A DNA stretch of 12,897 bases, from contig JBAWAP010000009.1 of NCBI GenBank assembly GCA_049589355.1, positions 1 through 12,897 on the forward strand, given 5' to 3'. This document shows, piece by piece, positions 6,201 through 12,897 of this stretch. This DNA comes from JBAWAP01 sp049589355 (lineage in GTDB: Bacteria > Chloroflexota > Anaerolineae > VGOG01). A program made the position numbers and the translations under genes. The notes beneath the pieces were generated by a model, which ran no database searches, was not told where the DNA came from, and saw nothing but the letters and a program-made list of their open reading frames with translations. How positions within the stretch are numbered: the stretch's first letter is position 1; the number at the start of each line of letters is the position of its first letter.

Positions 6201-9200
6201 TACTCCCACCTCCACGCCCACCGCCACGCCTACCTCTACCCCCATCGTCTGCCCGCCCGACGAGCCCAAGTTGGATCTGCGGTTGGAGGAGATGGAGATT
6301 ACGCAGAGCATCCAGAATCTGGCCAACGATGTGCCTCTCGTAGGCTACAAGGCAACGTACGCCCGCTTGTACGTGGTGGGCGGCCAGGGGAAGTTTCTGG
6401 ACAAGCCGATTACAGGATACCTGACGGCCACGAGTGGCGGCGCGCCCTTGAATCCCAGCCAGACCCCATGCTACGGCTATCAGCGTCAGGTGGACATCAT
6501 CACCAACTACTCCAAGCTCCCTCTCCCAGGACGTGCCTGGGCGTATCTCGGCCTCTACTGCTATCTGCCGAGGTCGTGGAGACAACCCAATCAGACGATT
6601 ACGATCAGAGGCCACGTTCAGCCTCCGCAGGGGTACTGTGACCCGGATCTGCGAGACAATGAGAAGGATGTGACAGTGACGTTCGGCCCGGCACAGACGC
6701 TGACCATTCGCGCGGTGCAGGTTCGGGAGGGCTGCCAGAAGCCGAGTTGTGGCCCGATGTACGATGACTACAAGGATCTGCCTGGGTTGACCGAACGCAT
6801 GTTCCCGGTGTATAGCGTAACACTGATCCCCCACCATGGTGACTACGTTGACTGGGACGGGTCAAATAACACCCTGAGTGCATTGTCCGACAAATACGTC
6901 CAAGACCCCGCCGCTCGAAACCGCAGAGACTACGTGATCGTCGGTTTTAAGAAGACCAGCGACTGGTTCACAGCAGGAGCAGCATGGCGGGGGCTGAGGG
7001 TCGCCTGGGTGCGCACAGACGCGCCGGACCAACATCAAGAGGACCTGGCCCATGAACTGGGCCATGCCGTGGGCGGTCTTGGCCACGTAAGGGGCTGCCT
7101 GTTCCCTGACGAGCCGTTTGAGAACTACCCTTATCCTGGCACGAAACTGAGCAATGGCGGTGACCGGGACTATTGGGGGCTGGACACCTGGGGGAGCCCG
7201 CCATCGGTCCGAGACCCGAATAAGTACGGCGATGTGATGAGCTACTGCCGGCCAAAGTGGATATCGGACTACAGCTATCGGAAGATCATGCCTCAGTTAA
7301 GCACGGTCATGGCCTTCTCAACGGATGCCACGGCGCTGGAACCCGACCTCGACTACCTGGTCGCGATAGGCCAGATCAACCCGGAAACCCAGTCCGTGTC
7401 GCTACGGCCGATGATGCGACTGCCCGGCTCAGCCCTGAATCCCGTGCAGGATAGCCAGCCGGGTGATCCTTACGCCGCGCAGCTTCTCGACGGCAGTGGC
7501 GTCGTCCTGACCGAGCGCACCTTCAGCCTGATGCAAGGCTCCGACTTACCTCCTGAATCGGATGAGTCCTTCGCCGTGCTGGTGCCGTACGATTCTGCAG
7601 CGGCACGCTTCGCCATCACGCACGAGGGGGAGGAGATATACTCTCTCGATGTCAGCCCCAACGCGCCGACCGTGAGCGTTGATCCGGTGACCGGGACCGT
7701 GACTGATACCCTCACCGTCTCCTGGAGCGCCGACGACCTGGACGGCGACTCCCTCGTGGCTGCGGTGTACTTCAGCGCCGACGGCGGCGAGACCTGGGAG
7801 CTGCTGACCTCTGGCATCGAAGATACCGAGGCCGAATTCGACACTTCCTTCTGGCCGGGGACAGAGCAAGGCATGATGCGCGTCCTGGTCACCGATGGGG
7901 TGAACACCAGCCAGGACGTGACTGGCCCGTTCACCGTGACAACCAAAGCGCCCATTGTCTTCGTGGCTGCTCCGGAAGATGGTAGCGGTGTACTGCCAGA
8001 GACGCCCATTCTCTTCACAGCCAGTGGCTACGACCCTGAGGACGGCCCGATGGAGGGAGACGTCTTCTCCTGGAGCTCGGATCGCGATGGCGAGCTGGGC
8101 AGCGGCGAGGAGGTTTTTGTGCCGGAGCTGAGCCTGGGCTGGCACGAGATCACCGTCACTGCCAGCGACAGCGACGGCCACACTGCTACCGACACCATCC
8201 GCGTCTACGTTGGACACTGGGTCTACCTGCCCCTCATCCTCAAGAATCACCACCCCGGTCCCGGACCAACCCATACGCCGACGCCCACCAGCACGCGCAC
8301 ACCAACAGCTACGCCTACGGCCATCCTCACCCCCACCCCGACGCCAACGCCTACCCGCACGCCCACGGCCACGCTCACCCCCACCCCCACACCAACGCCC
8401 ACTCCCACCTCACCCGTCACCGGCATCCGCTACGTGGCCCCCACCGGCAACGACGCCGACAACGCCTGCACCGACAGCAGCACCCCTTGCCGCACCATCC
8501 AGCACGGTGTGGACCAGGCGCAGCCGGGTGAAGAAGTCCGCGTGGCCGCCGGCACCTATAGTGGCACGCAGACGGTAACCATAACCCGTTGGGGCGACCC
8601 CTACACCTACACCCAGGTAGCCATCATCACCAAGAGCCTGACCCTGCGCGGCGGGTACAGCATGGCCGACTGGACAACCCCTGACCCCACCGCTAACCCC
8701 ACCATCATTGACGCCCAGCGGCAGGGGCGGGGTATCACCATCGTCGGCGACGGCAGCCAGACGGTGACGGTGGACGGGTTCACCATCACCGGCGGCGACT
8801 ACACCGGGCTGGGCAACCCGCCCGGGGACTGGCACCTCTGCCGACGCACCGGCGCCGACTGCGGCGGTGGCCTCTTCGCCCGCTGGGTCACGCTGGTAGT
8901 CCGCAACTGCATCATCACCGACAACATCGCCAGTCGCACGCGGTGGTACAGCGACGGGGGCGGGATCTACCTGTGGGACCTGAGTCCCGGCAGCCGCATC
9001 GAGAACGTCACCGTGTCCAACAACATGGCCACCAGTGAGGGCGGTATGGGCGGTGGGATATATATCGTTGATGGCCACGGCGTCACCATTGTGCACAGCA
9101 CGCTGGAGGGGAACAGCGCCTCTGCCGGGGGCGGCGGGATGGCCATTGCGGATCCCGACTATAGCGCTGTGGTCATTGAGAACACCGCCTTCATCAGCAA

Positions 9201-9894
9201 CACCACCCCCGGCGGCGTCAACGTTGATGAAGATGGTGGGGGACTGAAGGCAACATTGGCCCTCAAGGGCGAGGCGTTGCGCATGGACCGGGTGCGGATG
9301 CAGGGGAACCAGGCTGCAAGCCAGGGAGCAGCCATTTACCTGGAAAAGGTAGGAACTGGCCTGACCACCGCCCGCCTGAGCAACTTACTGTTGACGGGCA
9401 ACCGTATTGGTTCGACGGCGGCCACCGACTCGGTGCTGGCAGTAGGTCGGGGATACGACATGGCCCTCACGCTGGCCCATGTGACTGCCGCCGACAACCC
9501 GGCTCCCACCTTCCTGCGCACCGCAGGCCCTTATGCGGAGAGTGCGCTCACCGTTACTCTGACCAATACCCTCATTGTCTCGGCCACCAACGCTTTTGCA
9601 GCCAACCAGGGAGGCGGCGATCTGTTTATCTACCACACCAACACCCTGACCCACGACGTGACTACCCTGCACCACACTGAGGCCGGGTCCCCCAGCTTCC
9701 AGGCCACCAACCCGTTGACCGGCGATCCGAAACTGGACGGAACTTACCACCTGCAGGTCGGTTCGGCGGCCATTGATGCCGGTGTGGACGCGGGCGTGAG
9801 GACGGACATAGACGGCGACACCCGTCCCTGGGGCCAGGGCTACGACATCGGTGCCGACGAGTACACAGGGGGTGGTAGATTGGGAAACTGGTAG
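3283..9894 (+). CDS. Giant exported mosaic protein: five PPC domains, zincin-like metalloprotease, Ig-like and beta-helix domains
   Basis: A 2203-residue predicted secreted or surface protein. Order: signal peptide (1 to ~35, hydrophobic core TLLTIVLVALELMLAGG); Cys-bounded beta-sandwich-like module opening with NNGSFETG (about 45-196); five PPC domains starting at C200, C453, C584, C707 and C841, each with an EPN/DP opening and a [GD]-D-[VL]-D-[WY] strand; Thr/Pro linkers at 321-451 and 969-989; catalytic domain (about 990-1340) with H1257-E-L-G-H1261 and a Met-turn-like D-V-M1319-S-Y-C; Ig/cadherin-like repeats (about 1425-1643); YLPLILKN (1648-1655); linker 1662-1709; right-handed beta-helix (about 1714-2190) opening with YVAPTGND and closing with DIGADEY. 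The zinc motif has one extra residue before the third His (H1268). PPC domains usually follow the peptidase but precede it here. I chose ATG 3283 for its AGAGGAG Shine-Dalgarno, its signal peptide and similarity to the next gene; the open frame upstream to 2791 is antisense to comEA. Role inferred: extracellular proteolysis with binding to polymers or cell surfaces. Confidence 0.92.
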   Translation: MRNRMTLLTIVLVALELMLAGGLFAPAAAVGAEAPQHAPAAANGCSDLINNGSFETGNFSSWGTSGGPWIANYLAHHGTYSGVVGGDNGRNDIFYQQVTIPSNADSATLTYWWYIYTQDSDINPYDYLYVEVRNTSGTVLATLETLANTSTTDTWQQSTFALPDFIGQTIRIAFHGTTDGSLFTSFYIDEVELEVCEPTCPIDGYEPNDSFAAAYGPISTGISHCAAYICPSGDVDWFKFSVTSGQQITLDLYSLPADFDLRLYDPSGTLIDTSTNSGTTEEQIVHTASMTGGYRAYIYGYEGASSDEDDYCLLVTLSEEPTVTPAVTPTGTSTPTRTPTRTPTRTSTPTPTPSATATHTPTATPTATATHTPTATPTGTLPPTSTSTATSTPTPTGTPLPTATPTRTPTGTPPPTATPTPTPTATATHTPTATPTTTATHTATVTPTATSACPDPEDPADDDPGGATPLTLGTIYVAHICSSSDVDYFSLWIQQGDTITADLFNVPNLPADYALELYLDPVAPPVASSDRSGQQAEQIVYTSNWSDTYYLKVFGSGPSDFNVNVPYLLRATAGAPTPTTTPGCPDKHEPNGSFAQAGLAPSGANFTSYICTSTDLDYWKIPGVGLGQIIQVNLTELPQDYDLMLYKPDQQTVAAQSTTRGTGNETIAYTTDVEGEYWYILVYGYQGAHDEINPYRLAVTVSDAPTCVPDQLEPNNDADHANAFTNVDNTTETKSNLSICPAGDVDWFSVNLDKDGRIIAWITHNLTQGPVRMYLVGPDETTILRWTWGIADTECIDHIITTAGLYYLRAEAATPGNTNPNYGISVTVHRPTPTPTATPTCQTDHLEPNDSPIQAKWLVQPYTTVITTGLSICIGDVDWFLAGLNAHDTLIADIYFRNAGGDLNMALYDFADPMTPVEAPLKESDNMTDNEHIEYESSEDLASYYIKVYPALPGGENHNYDLKLQVVAPTHTPTPTSTPTATPTSTPIVCPPDEPKLDLRLEEMEITQSIQNLANDVPLVGYKATYARLYVVGGQGKFLDKPITGYLTATSGGAPLNPSQTPCYGYQRQVDIITNYSKLPLPGRAWAYLGLYCYLPRSWRQPNQTITIRGHVQPPQGYCDPDLRDNEKDVTVTFGPAQTLTIRAVQVREGCQKPSCGPMYDDYKDLPGLTERMFPVYSVTLIPHHGDYVDWDGSNNTLSALSDKYVQDPAARNRRDYVIVGFKKTSDWFTAGAAWRGLRVAWVRTDAPDQHQEDLAHELGHAVGGLGHVRGCLFPDEPFENYPYPGTKLSNGGDRDYWGLDTWGSPPSVRDPNKYGDVMSYCRPKWISDYSYRKIMPQLSTVMAFSTDATALEPDLDYLVAIGQINPETQSVSLRPMMRLPGSALNPVQDSQPGDPYAAQLLDGSGVVLTERTFSLMQGSDLPPESDESFAVLVPYDSAAARFAITHEGEEIYSLDVSPNAPTVSVDPVTGTVTDTLTVSWSADDLDGDSLVAAVYFSADGGETWELLTSGIEDTEAEFDTSFWPGTEQGMMRVLVTDGVNTSQDVTGPFTVTTKAPIVFVAAPEDGSGVLPETPILFTASGYDPEDGPMEGDVFSWSSDRDGELGSGEEVFVPELSLGWHEITVTASDSDGHTATDTIRVYVGHWVYLPLILKNHHPGPGPTHTPTPTSTRTPTATPTAILTPTPTPTPTRTPTATLTPTPTPTPTPTSPVTGIRYVAPTGNDADNACTDSSTPCRTIQHGVDQAQPGEEVRVAAGTYSGTQTVTITRWGDPYTYTQVAIITKSLTLRGGYSMADWTTPDPTANPTIIDAQRQGRGITIVGDGSQTVTVDGFTITGGDYTGLGNPPGDWHLCRRTGADCGGGLFARWVTLVVRNCIITDNIASRTRWYSDGGGIYLWDLSPGSRIENVTVSNNMATSEGGMGGGIYIVDGHGVTIVHSTLEGNSASAGGGGMAIADPDYSAVVIENTAFISNTTPGGVNVDEDGGGLKATLALKGEALRMDRVRMQGNQAASQGAAIYLEKVGTGLTTARLSNLLLTGNRIGSTAATDSVLAVGRGYDMALTLAHVTAADNPAPTFLRTAGPYAESALTVTLTNTLIVSATNAFAANQGGGDLFIYHTNTLTHDVTTLHHTEAGSPSFQATNPLTGDPKLDGTYHLQVGSAAIDAGVDAGVRTDIDGDTRPWGQGYDIGADEYTGGGRLGNW
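4243..4635 (+). repeat. Degenerate tandem repeat encoding the main Thr/Pro linker
   Basis: This stretch encodes residues 321-451, almost only Thr and Pro with some Ala, Ser, His, Arg and Gly. At DNA level it contains longer near-identical units. A ~37-bp unit at 4461-4497 recurs at 4503-4539 (42-bp period). A ~30-bp unit beginning GCGACGGCCACTCACACC occurs at 4345, 4381 and 4555. All changes are in-frame, so the linker can expand or contract without frameshift. Long open frames on the other strands here are artefacts of this composition. Confidence 0.75.
8266..8409 (+). repeat. Thr/Pro linker repeat before the beta-helix
   Basis: Encodes residues 1662-1709, a low-complexity TPTPT spacer joining the Ig-like region and YLPLILKN motif to the beta-helix. 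Codons are mostly ACG/ACC and CCC/CCG in short degenerate tandem units. Confidence 0.7.
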
Positions 9895-9913
9895 ATTGGT
9901 GGTTGGGAAAACT
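9874..9913 (+). repeat. Small direct repeat carrying the stop codon of the giant gene
   Basis: GGTAGATTGG occurs at 9874-9883 and again at 9890-9899. TTGGGAAACT (9880-9889) recurs as TTGGGAAAACT (9903-9913). The first copy encodes the terminal GRLGNW after the usual beta-helix ending DIGADEY, and the stop TAG (9892-9894) is in the second copy. GGTAGATTGG-type runs are reminiscent of intergenic microsatellite-like repeats in Chloroflexota (from memory). Confidence 0.55.
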
Positions 9914-10012
9914 GTGGCCCAGACCAACACCATCCTGGTCAGCCACAGTGTGGGCATCATCGTCACGGCGGGCAACACGGCCACACCAGCCACCACGCCG
10001 ACAGGTACGCTC
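9902..10012 (+). pseudogene. Relic of beta-helix protein coding sequence
   Basis: In a different frame from the giant gene and after its stop, this stretch reads VAQTNTILVSHSVGIIVTAG near 9914-9973, followed by NTATPATTPTGTL. The LTNTILVSHxVGIxVTAG pattern is a familiar coil of Chloroflexota beta-helix surface proteins, and the giant protein itself has LTNTLIVS. There is no ribosome binding site or own start, so it is best read as leftover coding DNA from a longer or neighbouring paralogue, joined here by deletion or repeat-mediated rearrangement. An inverted repeat, ACTGTGGC/GCCACAGT (9911-9918, 9942-9949), lies within it. Confidence 0.5.
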
Positions 10013-10040
10013 ATGAAGGGGATAGGTCTTGAGCAGCGAA

Positions 10041-10080
10041 AAAGCCACCTGTGCAATTGATGCAGGTGGCTTTGCTCTTT
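10041..10080 (+). terminator. Intrinsic terminator after the giant gene
   Basis: AAAGCCACCTG (10041-10051) and CAGGTGGCTTT (10063-10073) form a perfect 11-bp stem with an 11-nt loop, followed by a T-rich tail TTTGCTCTTT and then TTTT at 10085-10088. The A-run at 10038-10043 makes it potentially bidirectional. Its tail overlaps the -35 box of the next promoter. Confidence 0.8.
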
Positions 10081-10107
10081 GTCATTTTACAAGATTCAGG
10101 ATATAAT
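10079..10107 (+). promoter_or_regulatory. Sigma-70 promoter of the second giant gene
   Basis: TTGTCA (10079-10084), a 17-bp spacer and a perfect TATAAT (10102-10107). Predicted start near 10114 gives a ~76-nt leader. The -35 box lies in the T-tail of the preceding terminator, a compact boundary between independent transcription units. Confidence 0.8.
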
Positions 10108-10132
10108 GGCTGCTGTGGAGGGAACACGATAC

Positions 10133-10189
10133 CACTGAGGACAGTCCTACTCATGGCTGGTAGTGGCAAAAGATGAAAGGAGAGAAGAA
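10133..10189 (+). promoter_or_regulatory. Conserved 57-nt leader, copy 2
   Basis: Ungapped match to 3226-3282, ending in the AAAGGAGAG Shine-Dalgarno before ATG 10190. An in-frame TGA at 10136-10138 and the lack of a suitable upstream start show that it is leader RNA rather than protein. Homology continues into the coding region (MRTRMT here, MRNRMT in the first gene). Confidence 0.6.
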
Positions 10190-12897
10190 ATGCGAACCCG
10201 AATGACTTTTATCACAATCGTGTTGCTAACTGCTGTGGCGGTGCTGCTTGTTACCGGCTCGGTGACGGGCCAGGTCACCTACAGCGGATCTGAGCTGGCT
10301 CAGATTACTGTCACCCTGACCGCCGTTGCCGACGCGACCCTCAAAAGCTCGGCGCCTGGTAGCAACTTCGGTGGGGACGAACTGTTGGGCATCTCTTTCA
10401 CCGACAGCGGCGAGGAAGTCTCCCTCCTGCGCTTCGATCTCAGCGCCATCCCGGCAGAAGCCACCATCGCGTCGGCTGTCCTGGGACTGTATCTCCAGGA
10501 AACTACGGGCCTCAACCTGGTGACCATAGGCGTCTATTATGTGACCGATGCCTGGAGTGAGTACGGCGTGAAATGGAACCAGGCCCCTTCTTGGGAAACG
10601 ATGGGGCTGGGCTGGGAAGTGGATAATGTCTCTGGCAGGTACTACGAATTGGGCATCGCGAGTTGGGCGCGGGCGTGGCACAGTGGTTCCAACAACGGTC
10701 TGGCCCTGCGCGGCCCCCACAGTTCCGAGCAACAAGCTTCCTGGGGTCGCTGGTTCGTGAGCCGCCACCCTGGCGCTAACCCGCCCCGGCTGGTGGTGAC
10801 CTACAGTCTCCCTACCTCGACGCCGACCTCCACCCCCACCTGGACGCCGACGGCCACGCACACGCCGACCCGCACCCCGACTCCCACCCGGACGACCACA
10901 CCGACCCCCACCTGGACGCCCACGTCCACCAACACGCCAACCCATACCCCCACACGCACACCCACGCCGACGGACACCCCTACATGTACTCCTACTCCGA
11001 CAGGGACCTCCATTCCTACGCGGACATCCACCCCGACATGGACGCCCACGGGCACTGTGCCGCCGACTCATACCCCAACCCGCACACCTACCCCGACGGG
11101 GACCTATGCGCCAACTCCTACCTCGACGGTAACATCTACACCTACAACAACCCCAACCGCCACGAGGACGGCCACCGCCACGTCTACGCCGACCCCGACG
11201 GCCACCAAGACAGCCACTGCGACGCCCACCCCCACAGCCACGCCTACCAGCGAGGCCCGCACGTGGATAGTGAACACCACCGCCGATCACGACGATGGCT
11301 CGTGCGCTCACCCCCTTATGGAAACGCAGGACTGTACCCTGCGGGAGGCTATGCGCCGGGCCAATGTGGAGGAAGGCCCCGACACCATTCTCTTCGACAT
11401 CCCCACCAACGACCCTGGCTATGATCCGGACACAAGGATGTGGACCATCGTGGCTTTCACAGCCCTGCCGGAGATCACAGACGACGGGACGACCATTGAC
11501 GGCAGCGGCCTTCAGGGTGAGGGCGGCCAGGTCGGCGCGGCGGGGGTACCTTGGTCCGTATGCGGCTGTGGTGATAACTGGGCGAAGATAAAGGTCAAGA
11601 CGCTGACCGATGCCGTGGTCATCAAGGCCGCCAACACGGTGTGGCAGTACATGGCCACCTTTGCATCCCATTCAGGTTCCTCTATCCGTATCACAGGAGC
11701 CCAGGCCAGTGGAAACATCATTCGTTGCAGCCATTTCCTGCGCGATGGCCCATTCGACATCAATACCGCTGGCGTGCGGATCACGTCCGATGCCCATAGC
11801 AACTTTGTGCAGTGCAATTTGATACAGGAGCACGGTATTGGGGTGGCCATCGCTATGGGCGCGCATGACAATGGTGTATACTCCAACAGCATCCTCGGCA
11901 ACAACTACGGCGTGGAAATCTGCTGTGGCGCTCACCACAACTGGGTGGGTCACCCCAATGACCCCGACAAGGGAAACAGCATTGGGCTTAGCAGAGAGCA
12001 TGGTGTTCAGATCAGAACGTTTGCCGAGACTGCGAACAACATAATAAGCAACAACAGGATCGGGGTCAAACTCGGCGGGGTTGACCAGGCGAACGAGGGC
12101 GCTGGGGTGTTTCTCACAGAAGAGGTGGCTGGCAATACAATTGGCCCGAACAACGCGATCGCCTACAACCAGGCAGGGGGAGTCATATTCGATGACGCCA
12201 ATATGCCCGGCCCGAACGTGGTGACGTGGAACAAGATCTTCGACAACGAGGTTACGGGCATCGCCAACCAGCGTTTGGCGCCGCCGGTGATTACGTACGT
12301 CGGCCTGACTGGTGTGAAGGGGACAACTAACCCAATGTGCTCGTCATGCACCATAGAACTCTTCACCAATTTCGTGCACACTGCGGCCCAGCCCGCGCAG
12401 GGAGAGATCCCCCTGGGCAAGACTACCACTAAGAGCGACGGCACCTGGGAATGGGCAGGGACGGTGCCGCCGGGGAGGTGGGTCACCGCCACCCTGACCA
12501 AGGATGGCGACACCTCAGGATTCTCGTCCCCCGCGCAACCCATACAGGCGGTGACCTTCGGCGGCAAGACCTGCTCGGCGATCCAGCCGACCGGTCCCTG
12601 TCTGATCGGTGTACAAGTCAAGCTGCTGGCCAACAAGCCCGAATGGGAGGAGATCTCCTGGACTCAGTCGGCCGCAGAAGGCGATTTCCTGCTGTACGAT
12701 CAATCGGAGGCCCTGGCGAACGAGTATCTGCTGGTGGTAAGCGACCCGCGCTATAGGGTGGCACAGGTCGAGCCTGGGAGCGGCGGCCAGGCGTTGCCCG
12801 ATGGGTCCATCTATTTCTCTAATGTTGAGCCGGGCCTGTACGGGGATAACACGTTCTATGTGGAAGAAGTAGCGTCTTCGCAACTGATCGTCAACAC
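10190..12897 (+). CDS. Exported DNRLRE / CSLREA / beta-helix surface protein (3' end outside window)
   Basis: Open from ATG 10190 to the right edge: 902 codons, no stop, so the C-terminus is missing. The start has AAAGGAGAG upstream and a consensus promoter. Signal peptide about 1-28 (MTFITIVLLTAVAVLLVTG). Residues ~40-205 fit a DNRLRE/CBM96-like beta-sandwich: DATLKSSAPGSNFGGDE, then SLLRFDLSAIPAEATI, WNQAPSW and LALRGP; relatives bind polysaccharide or occur in surface proteins. A Thr/Pro linker spans 208-353. A CSLREA-type motif follows at 359-392 (WIVNTTADHDDGSC...DCTLREAMRRAN, Thr replacing Ser), typically the start of a right-handed beta-helix. The helix covers about 395-694 with Asn-ladder repeats (SNSILGNNYG, IISNNRIG). 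An Ig-like domain (about 697-785, GKTTTKSDGTW) and a segment with no assigned family (786 onward) end the visible part. It lies 295 bp after the first giant gene, in its own transcription unit. Probably surface adhesion or polymer binding; no catalytic motif seen. Confidence 0.9.
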   Translation, partial: MRTRMTFITIVLLTAVAVLLVTGSVTGQVTYSGSELAQITVTLTAVADATLKSSAPGSNFGGDELLGISFTDSGEEVSLLRFDLSAIPAEATIASAVLGLYLQETTGLNLVTIGVYYVTDAWSEYGVKWNQAPSWETMGLGWEVDNVSGRYYELGIASWARAWHSGSNNGLALRGPHSSEQQASWGRWFVSRHPGANPPRLVVTYSLPTSTPTSTPTWTPTATHTPTRTPTPTRTTTPTPTWTPTSTNTPTHTPTRTPTPTDTPTCTPTPTGTSIPTRTSTPTWTPTGTVPPTHTPTRTPTPTGTYAPTPTSTVTSTPTTTPTATRTATATSTPTPTATKTATATPTPTATPTSEARTWIVNTTADHDDGSCAHPLMETQDCTLREAMRRANVEEGPDTILFDIPTNDPGYDPDTRMWTIVAFTALPEITDDGTTIDGSGLQGEGGQVGAAGVPWSVCGCGDNWAKIKVKTLTDAVVIKAANTVWQYMATFASHSGSSIRITGAQASGNIIRCSHFLRDGPFDINTAGVRITSDAHSNFVQCNLIQEHGIGVAIAMGAHDNGVYSNSILGNNYGVEICCGAHHNWVGHPNDPDKGNSIGLSREHGVQIRTFAETANNIISNNRIGVKLGGVDQANEGAGVFLTEEVAGNTIGPNNAIAYNQAGGVIFDDANMPGPNVVTWNKIFDNEVTGIANQRLAPPVITYVGLTGVKGTTNPMCSSCTIELFTNFVHTAAQPAQGEIPLGKTTTKSDGTWEWAGTVPPGRWVTATLTKDGDTSGFSSPAQPIQAVTFGGKTCSAIQPTGPCLIGVQVKLLANKPEWEEISWTQSAAEGDFLLYDQSEALANEYLLVVSDPRYRVAQVEPGSGGQALPDGSIYFSNVEPGLYGDNTFYVEEVASSQLIVN
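10811..11248 (+). repeat. Degenerate tandem repeat encoding a Thr/Pro linker
   Basis: Encodes residues 208-353, about 146 residues of alternating Thr-Pro with Ser, Arg, Trp, His and Ala, including recurrent TWTPT and THTPTRTPT units. All indel-like differences are multiples of three. The linker separates the DNRLRE-like domain from the CSLREA/beta-helix region. Apparent long frames on other strands through this part are by-products of its composition. Confidence 0.75.

Noticed and set aside
10984..11591. Plus-strand frames rich in Tyr/Asp/His inside the linker of the second gene
   Set aside because: Frame-shifted readings of the same Thr/Pro codons; no independent start signals.
10226..11671. 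A 481-codon minus-strand open frame opposite the second giant gene
   Set aside because: Its central part is the complement of the Thr/Pro linker (Arg/Gly repeats). It has no ribosome binding site, while the plus-strand frame has promoter, signal peptide and recognisable domains.

Overview
The window looks like a chromosomal segment of an uncultured Chloroflexota (Anaerolineae-like) bacterium. This is inferred from very large exported proteins with Thr/Pro-rich linkers, a 'YLPLILKN' motif, PPC, CSLREA and beta-helix modules, near-consensus sigma-70 promoters (TTGACA-17-TATAAT) and short palindromic intergenic elements. No database search was possible, so the taxonomy is inference.

Layout. (1) 1-283, minus strand: the 5' part of a small conserved-type ORF leaving the left edge. 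Its last third is encoded by a palindromic repeat (24-100), so it is probably disrupted. (2) 332-405, minus: tRNA-Val(GAC), with a perfect hairpin (297-325) just after it. (3) 607-1704, plus: a galactose-1-phosphate uridylyltransferase/HIT-superfamily protein with its own promoter and a terminator-like hairpin. (4) 1918-2991, minus: a two-gene operon, comEA (competence DNA receptor) followed by dtd (D-aminoacyl-tRNA deacylase). It is bracketed by two ~100-bp elements with matching inverted ends. (5) 3283-9894, plus: a 2203-residue exported mosaic protein with signal peptide, an N-terminal beta-sandwich-like module, five PPC domains, a zincin-like metalloprotease domain, Ig-like domains and a C-terminal right-handed beta-helix. 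Its promoter is back-to-back with that of comEA. (6) 9895-10189: a small direct repeat, a relic of beta-helix coding sequence, an intrinsic terminator and the next promoter. (7) 10190-12897, plus: a second exported protein of at least 902 residues, open to the right edge, with signal peptide, DNRLRE/CBM96-like domain, Thr/Pro linker, CSLREA motif and beta-helix.

How the parts relate. The tRNA, galT-like, dtd and comEA genes are housekeeping or uptake functions. The two giant genes form a surface/secretome pair. Each has its own strong promoter, and they share an ungapped 57-nt leader before the start codon plus similar signal peptides, which suggests duplication of a promoter-leader-signal cassette or common post-transcriptional control. 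Binding or degradation of extracellular polymers or cells is plausible but unproven. I see no clear defence system, CRISPR array or complete insertion sequence. The items most worth checking are the shared leader, the one-residue-longer zinc motif in the protease, the paired palindromic elements (one inside the comEA 5' leader) and the repeat-disrupted ORF at the left edge.
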